Source: DASSTY01 sp035760645 (GTDB lineage Bacteria > Gemmatimonadota > Gemmatimonadetes > Gemmatimonadales > GWC2-71-9). From it: a stretch of DNA of 8,253 nucleotides. This document shows positions 5,957-8,253 of this stretch, piece after piece. A program made the position numbers and the translations under genes. The DNA lies in assembly GCA_035760645.1 (NCBI GenBank), contig DASTSO010000147.1:1-8253 (forward strand). Reading direction: 5' to 3'. The first letter of the stretch is position 1. Each line of letters begins with the position of its first letter. Below the pieces are notes generated by a model. It was not told the origin of the DNA. It ran no database searches and saw nothing but the letters and a program-made list of their open reading frames with translations.

Positions 5957-6160
5957 ATGAAGAAGATGCTCGTGCTGGCTTCGGTGCTCGCCCTCGCCGC
6001 GTGCGAGAAGAAGGCCGCCGAGACCCCGGCCGCCGACAGCGCCGCGATGACGACCCCGGCCGCGACGGACACCGCCGCGATGACGACCGACAGCGTGAAG
6101 GTGGACAGCACGGTCAAGGCCGACAGCACGATGGCCCGGGACACGGCGGCCGCGAAGTAA
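5957..6160 (+). CDS. Small secreted lipoprotein, function unknown
   Basis: A 67-residue protein with a classic lipoprotein signal peptide: MKK (1-3), a hydrophobic stretch, and the lipobox LAAC at 13-16. Cys16 would be lipid-modified and become the N-terminus of a mature peptide of about 52 residues. The mature part opens with a charged EKK. It continues as a low-complexity tail of Ala, Thr, Ser and Asp in which AAMTT occurs twice (29-33 and 40-44), followed by DSVKVDSTVKADST (45-58). No fold or catalytic motif is visible and the tail is probably disordered. The start is fixed by AAGGAG (5944-5949) seven bases before the ATG, the best ribosome binding site in the window. With its own promoter and hairpin it looks monocistronic. 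It would anchor to the cytoplasmic or outer membrane. Short Ala/Thr/Asp-rich lipoproteins like this are often abundant in related bacteria but uncharacterised. Confidence 0.8.
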   Translation: MKKMLVLASVLALAACEKKAAETPAADSAAMTTPAATDTAAMTTDSVKVDSTVKADSTMARDTAAAK

Positions 6161-6202
6161 GCTGCCGCACCCGCAGGACCGCACCGTCGCAGGCGCACGC
6201 GC

Positions 6203-6231
6203 ACGGCCCCGGGCATCAAGCTCGGGGCCGT
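6203..6231. terminator. Hairpin terminator in the convergent gap after the lipoprotein gene
   Basis: ACGGCCCCGGGC (6203-6214) pairs with GCTCGGGGCCGT (6220-6231) around the loop ATCAA, with 11 Watson-Crick pairs and one G-U. It begins 42 bases after the lipoprotein stop and 37 bases before the stop of the convergent YgfZ-like gene, so it could serve both. Only two T residues follow directly, so it is not a textbook intrinsic terminator. Confidence 0.6.
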
Positions 6232-6267
6232 TCGCGTGGGGCGCTGTGATTTCTAACCGGTGCGTCC

Positions 6268-7296
6268 CTACGCCTCCAGGTCGGCCGGGGCGAAGGGGAG
6301 ATCGACCACCGTGGCCGGTCCGCCGGCGGCGACGACCTCCTCGCCGACCTCCACCTCGCGCCGCAGGACCGCGAGGCCCACACTCCCTCCCGCCGACACC
6401 GTCGATCGCACCGTGCCCACCTCCCGTCCCTCGCGCGTGACGCTGCGGTCGGCGCCGGGGCGCCAGGGCCCGTGCCAGCGCAGGCCGCGCAGCTCGCGGT
6501 TGGTGTGGCCGCGGAAGTGGAGGCGGGCGACGGTCTCCTGGCCGGTGTAGCAGCCCTTGGTGTAGGAGACGCCGCCGAGCTCGTCGTAGCGGACCTCCTG
6601 CGGCAGGGTGCGCTCGGCGATCTCGGCGCCGAGCGCGGGCCAGCCGGCGAGGATGCGGGCGGCCTCGAGGTCGTCGGCGTCGCCGGCCGCGGCGCCGGCG
6701 TGGTGGAGCGCGCCGGCCACGGCCGCGACCGCGGCGGGCGCGCCGACGGCGAGCGCGGCGAACCAGGCGCGCTCGGTGCCGAGGGCGAGGGCGACGTCGC
6801 CGGCGTCGCCGGCGCCGGCCGGCACGCGGGTCGCGCGGGCGCACGCTTCCGGGAGCGGCGCGAGCCCGGCGCGCGCGAGCGAGGTGAAGCCCTGCGCGCC
6901 GACGCACCAGAGCACGCGCCACTCGCCGGTGCGGTCGGCGACGCGCGCGAGCCGCGGCGGGAGCGTGCGGCGGAAGAGCTCGAGCGTCGGCTCGCGCGCC
7001 GCGGGCGCGGCGACGAGCGTGAAGCCGTCGGCCTCGCGCAGCACCCAGTAGTCCGCCACGATCGCGCCCTTCGGCGCGAGGAACGCGCCGTAGACGAGGC
7101 TGCCGTCGCCGGGCGCGGCGAGATCGTTGGTGAGCAGCCCCTGCAGACAGGTGAGCGCCCCCGGCCCCTCGACGCGGAAGATCGCCGGCGCGGTCGTCGC
7201 GACCACCGCCCCCTCGCGCACGCGCGCGAGCCGCGCGGCGTCGAGCACGAGGTCGGGGGGAGCGGGGGCGAGGGGCGTGGGGGCGGGGGAGGTCAT
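6268..7296 (-). CDS. ygfZ: YgfZ/GcvT-like folate-binding protein
   Basis: A 342-residue protein of the YgfZ family, related to aminomethyltransferase GcvT. The signature KGCYTGQE lies at 247-254, with the family cysteine at C249, followed by TVARLHFRGHTNREL (255-269). The N-terminal folate-binding part shows FRVEGPGALTCLQGLLTNDL (40-59) and YGAFLAPKGAIVADYWVL (69-86), both typical. The C-terminal barrel has VGTVRSTVSAGGSVGLAVLRR (293-313). YgfZ uses a tetrahydrofolate derivative to keep certain iron-sulfur enzymes such as MiaB active. It is cytosolic. The neighbour upstream on the same strand is glcF, an iron-sulfur protein, so a shared theme is plausible. The ATG at 7296 has no ribosome binding site but has a TACTAT six bases upstream, suggesting a leaderless mRNA. 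The middle is Ala/Gly-rich and low in lysine, as expected at this GC content. The family call is secure from the signature. Confidence 0.92.
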   Translation of the reverse strand: MTSPAPTPLAPAPPDLVLDAARLARVREGAVVATTAPAIFRVEGPGALTCLQGLLTNDLAAPGDGSLVYGAFLAPKGAIVADYWVLREADGFTLVAAPAAREPTLELFRRTLPPRLARVADRTGEWRVLWCVGAQGFTSLARAGLAPLPEACARATRVPAGAGDAGDVALALGTERAWFAALAVGAPAAVAAVAGALHHAGAAAGDADDLEAARILAGWPALGAEIAERTLPQEVRYDELGGVSYTKGCYTGQETVARLHFRGHTNRELRGLRWHGPWRPGADRSVTREGREVGTVRSTVSAGGSVGLAVLRREVEVGEEVVAAGGPATVVDLPFAPADLEA

Positions 7297-7308
7297 GGGG
7301 GAATAGTA
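7297..7308 (-). promoter_or_regulatory. -10-like hexamer six bases before the ygfZ start (leaderless candidate)
   Basis: On the minus strand TACTAT (7303-7308) is followed by exactly six bases (TCCCCC) and the ATG at 7296. The spacing equals that before the MFS gene. There is no ribosome binding site. The -35 region falls inside heptamer array pair 3, where TAGTCC (7327-7332) lies 18 bases upstream. Confidence 0.45.
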
Positions 7309-7453
7309 GGAGGGACTAGGGACTAGGGACTAGGGGCTAGGGACTAGGGGCTAGGGAGCACGATGCGCACTCGACGCGCCGATGCCCGCGCCCCTGCGTG
7401 CCGCTCCCTAATCCCTAGTCCCTAGCCCCTAGTCCCTGGTCACTCGTCCCTCC
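7309..7453. repeat. Heptamer inverted array pair 3 (51-bp arms)
   Basis: The left arm (7309-7359) and right arm (7403-7453) are both 51 bases and match as reverse complements at 46 positions. The match extends beyond the heptamers to a shared outer GGAGGGAC and inner AGGGAGC. The units are GGGACTA and GGGGCTA. The spacer is 43 bases (7360-7402) and unlike the spacers of the other pairs. The left arm begins one base upstream of the ygfZ -10 hexamer. The right arm overlaps the last 13 codons of glcF and supplies its stop. Confidence 0.92.
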
Positions 7454-8253
7454 ATACACCCCTCCCACCGCATAGCTCCGATCCAGCAGCTCCACCGGGT
7501 GTACCACGCGGGTCGCGAGGCCGGCGGCGCGGAGGCCGGCGCCGATCTGCATGAGGCAGCCGGGATTGCCGGTGGCGACGAGCGCGGGGGGCGGCGTGGC
7601 CTCGGCGAGCTCGCCGATCTTCGTGTCGAGGACGCGGCGCGCCATCGCGGGGTGGAGCAGCGTGTAGATGCCGGCGCTGCCGCAGCACTTGTCGGAGCCG
7701 GGGAGGATGCGCAGCCGCAGCCCGGGGATCGCGCGGAGCACGGCGAGCGGCTCGGCGTGCACGCGCTGCGCGTGCTGCAGGTGGCAGGGCGCGTCGTAGA
7801 CGACGTCGAGCGGGAGCGGGCCGCCGGCGCGGGGCCCGCGCGCGGCGAGCAGCTCGCTCACGTCGCGCACCTTCGAGGCGAAGCGCGCGGGGGCGTCGGC
7901 GTCGTCGCCCTCGAGGAGATGGGCGTAGTCCTTCAGCAGCGCGCCGCAGCCGGCGCTGTTCACGACGACGTAGTCGATCGGACCGGCCGCGTCGAACGCG
8001 CGGACGTTCCGCTGCGCGAGCGCCTGCGCGCCGGCGCGGTCGCCGGCGTGGTCGTGCAGCGCGCCGCAGCAGACCTGGCTCGCGACCTCGACGACGCGAT
8101 AGCCGTTCGCCTCGAGCGTGCGGCGGGTGGCGGCGTGGACGTGGTCGAAGAGGGTGTCCATGACGCAGCCGCGGAAGAGGGCGACCGTGGGAGACCCCGG
8201 GTGGGGGCGAGCCTCCGCGCTCGCCCCATTGAGATCTCTGTCGGGGCGAGCGC
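7415..8253 (-). CDS. glcF: Glycolate oxidase iron-sulfur subunit GlcF, C-terminal part (runs off right edge)
   Basis: The frame is open to the window edge: 278 codons plus the TAG at 7415-7417. The ATG at 8161 is internal, because just upstream the frame encodes VALFRGCV, the start of the first CCG domain. Counting from that Met, the first domain has VCCGALHDHAG (30-40) and VNSAGCGALLKDYA (67-80). The second has YDAPCHLQHAQR (122-133), CCGSAGIYTLL (159-169), ATGNPGCLMQIGAGLR (196-211) and HPVELLDRSY (221-230). These are the hallmarks of GlcF, which with GlcD/GlcE oxidises glycolate to glyoxylate and passes electrons on. The two ferredoxin-type [4Fe-4S] motifs expected at the N-terminus lie outside the window. 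About 30 residues before Met form a linker overlapping a palindrome (8204-8253). The last 13 codons and the stop lie within a heptamer array, so the tail beyond about residue 235 is non-native. A paralogous CCG-domain (Fe-S) protein is the alternative. Confidence 0.87.
   Translation of the reverse strand, partial: ARPDRDLNGASAEARPHPGSPTVALFRGCVMDTLFDHVHAATRRTLEANGYRVVEVASQVCCGALHDHAGDRAGAQALAQRNVRAFDAAGPIDYVVVNSAGCGALLKDYAHLLEGDDADAPARFASKVRDVSELLAARGPRAGGPLPLDVVYDAPCHLQHAQRVHAEPLAVLRAIPGLRLRILPGSDKCCGSAGIYTLLHPAMARRVLDTKIGELAEATPPPALVATGNPGCLMQIGAGLRAAGLATRVVHPVELLDRSYAVGGVYGGTSDQGLGARD
8204..8253. repeat. Palindromic repeat inside the glcF reading frame
   Basis: GGGGCGAG occurs at 8204-8211, inverted as CTCGCCCC at 8220-8227, and again direct at 8243-8250. 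The longest pairing is GCGCTCGCCCC (8217-8227) with GGGGCGAGCGC (8243-8253) around a 15-base loop centred on the palindrome GAGATCTC (8231-8238). It resembles an intergenic REP-type element, yet it lies in frame in the expected linker before the first CCG domain. The window ends inside it, so the outer boundary is unknown. Confidence 0.65.

Noticed and set aside
7309..7453. Array pair 3 as an insertion sequence or MITE
   Set aside because: No transposase, no clear target-site duplication, and the spacers of the three pairs are unrelated. A MITE origin is not excluded but not supported.
8159..8161. ATG at 8161 as the true start of the GlcF-like gene
   Set aside because: The frame stays open upstream and encodes FRGCV, the conserved first cysteine motif of the CCG domain, so the gene must begin further right, outside the window.
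1..8253. tRNA, rRNA or known riboswitch
   Set aside because: No cloverleaf, TΨC-like sequence, rRNA segment or riboswitch core was recognised on reading either strand; a covariance-model search would be needed to exclude weak cases.

Overview
The window is very GC-rich (by eye about 70% or more), with dense genes, short gaps and many G/C-ending codons. The gene content suggests an aerobic environmental Gram-negative bacterium: a BTAD/SARP-type regulator, a small lipoprotein, an AAA+/von Willebrand A (VWA) pair, glycolate oxidase GlcF and YgfZ. Together with heptanucleotide arrays in the gaps, it reminds me most of Gemmatimonadota. That placement is from memory and was not checked by any search.

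Layout from left to right. Positions 1-175 (minus) hold the first 58 codons of a BTAD-type transcriptional regulator that runs off the left edge. Positions 274-1563 (minus) encode a VWA protein with an intact metal-binding (MIDAS) motif. It is divergent from an MFS exporter at 1755-3035 (plus). Positions 3036-3444 are a gene-free convergent gap with REP-like palindromes, including a 59/58-bp inverted pair. Then come a cytidylate kinase-like P-loop protein (3445-4065, minus) and a MoxR/BchI-like AAA+ ATPase (4171-5652, minus), the likely partner of the VWA protein. A 304-base gap carries a 16-bp palindrome and a good promoter for a 67-residue lipoprotein (5957-6160, plus). A hairpin follows, then YgfZ/GcvT-like protein (6268-7296, minus) and the C-terminal two-thirds of the glycolate oxidase iron-sulfur subunit GlcF (7415-8253, minus), which runs off the right edge.

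Two functional pairs can be read. The AAA+ ATPase and VWA protein probably form one chaperone-like machine, although two unrelated genes now sit between them. GlcF (iron-sulfur glycolate oxidation) and YgfZ (folate-dependent maintenance of iron-sulfur enzymes) are neighbours in the same direction.

The most unusual feature is non-coding. Three gaps (1570-1734, 4087-4170, 7309-7453) each hold two oppositely oriented arrays of the heptamer GGGACTA or its variants around a short, unrelated spacer. They sit beside the starts of four genes. The unit contains the palindrome CTAG and its length is not a multiple of three, so three copies put TAG in all six frames; one array ends the GlcF reading frame. 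The G-runs also fit a G-quadruplex pattern. Three genes next to these arrays have a TACNNT -10-like hexamer 6-8 bases before the start codon and no ribosome binding site, which suggests leaderless mRNAs.
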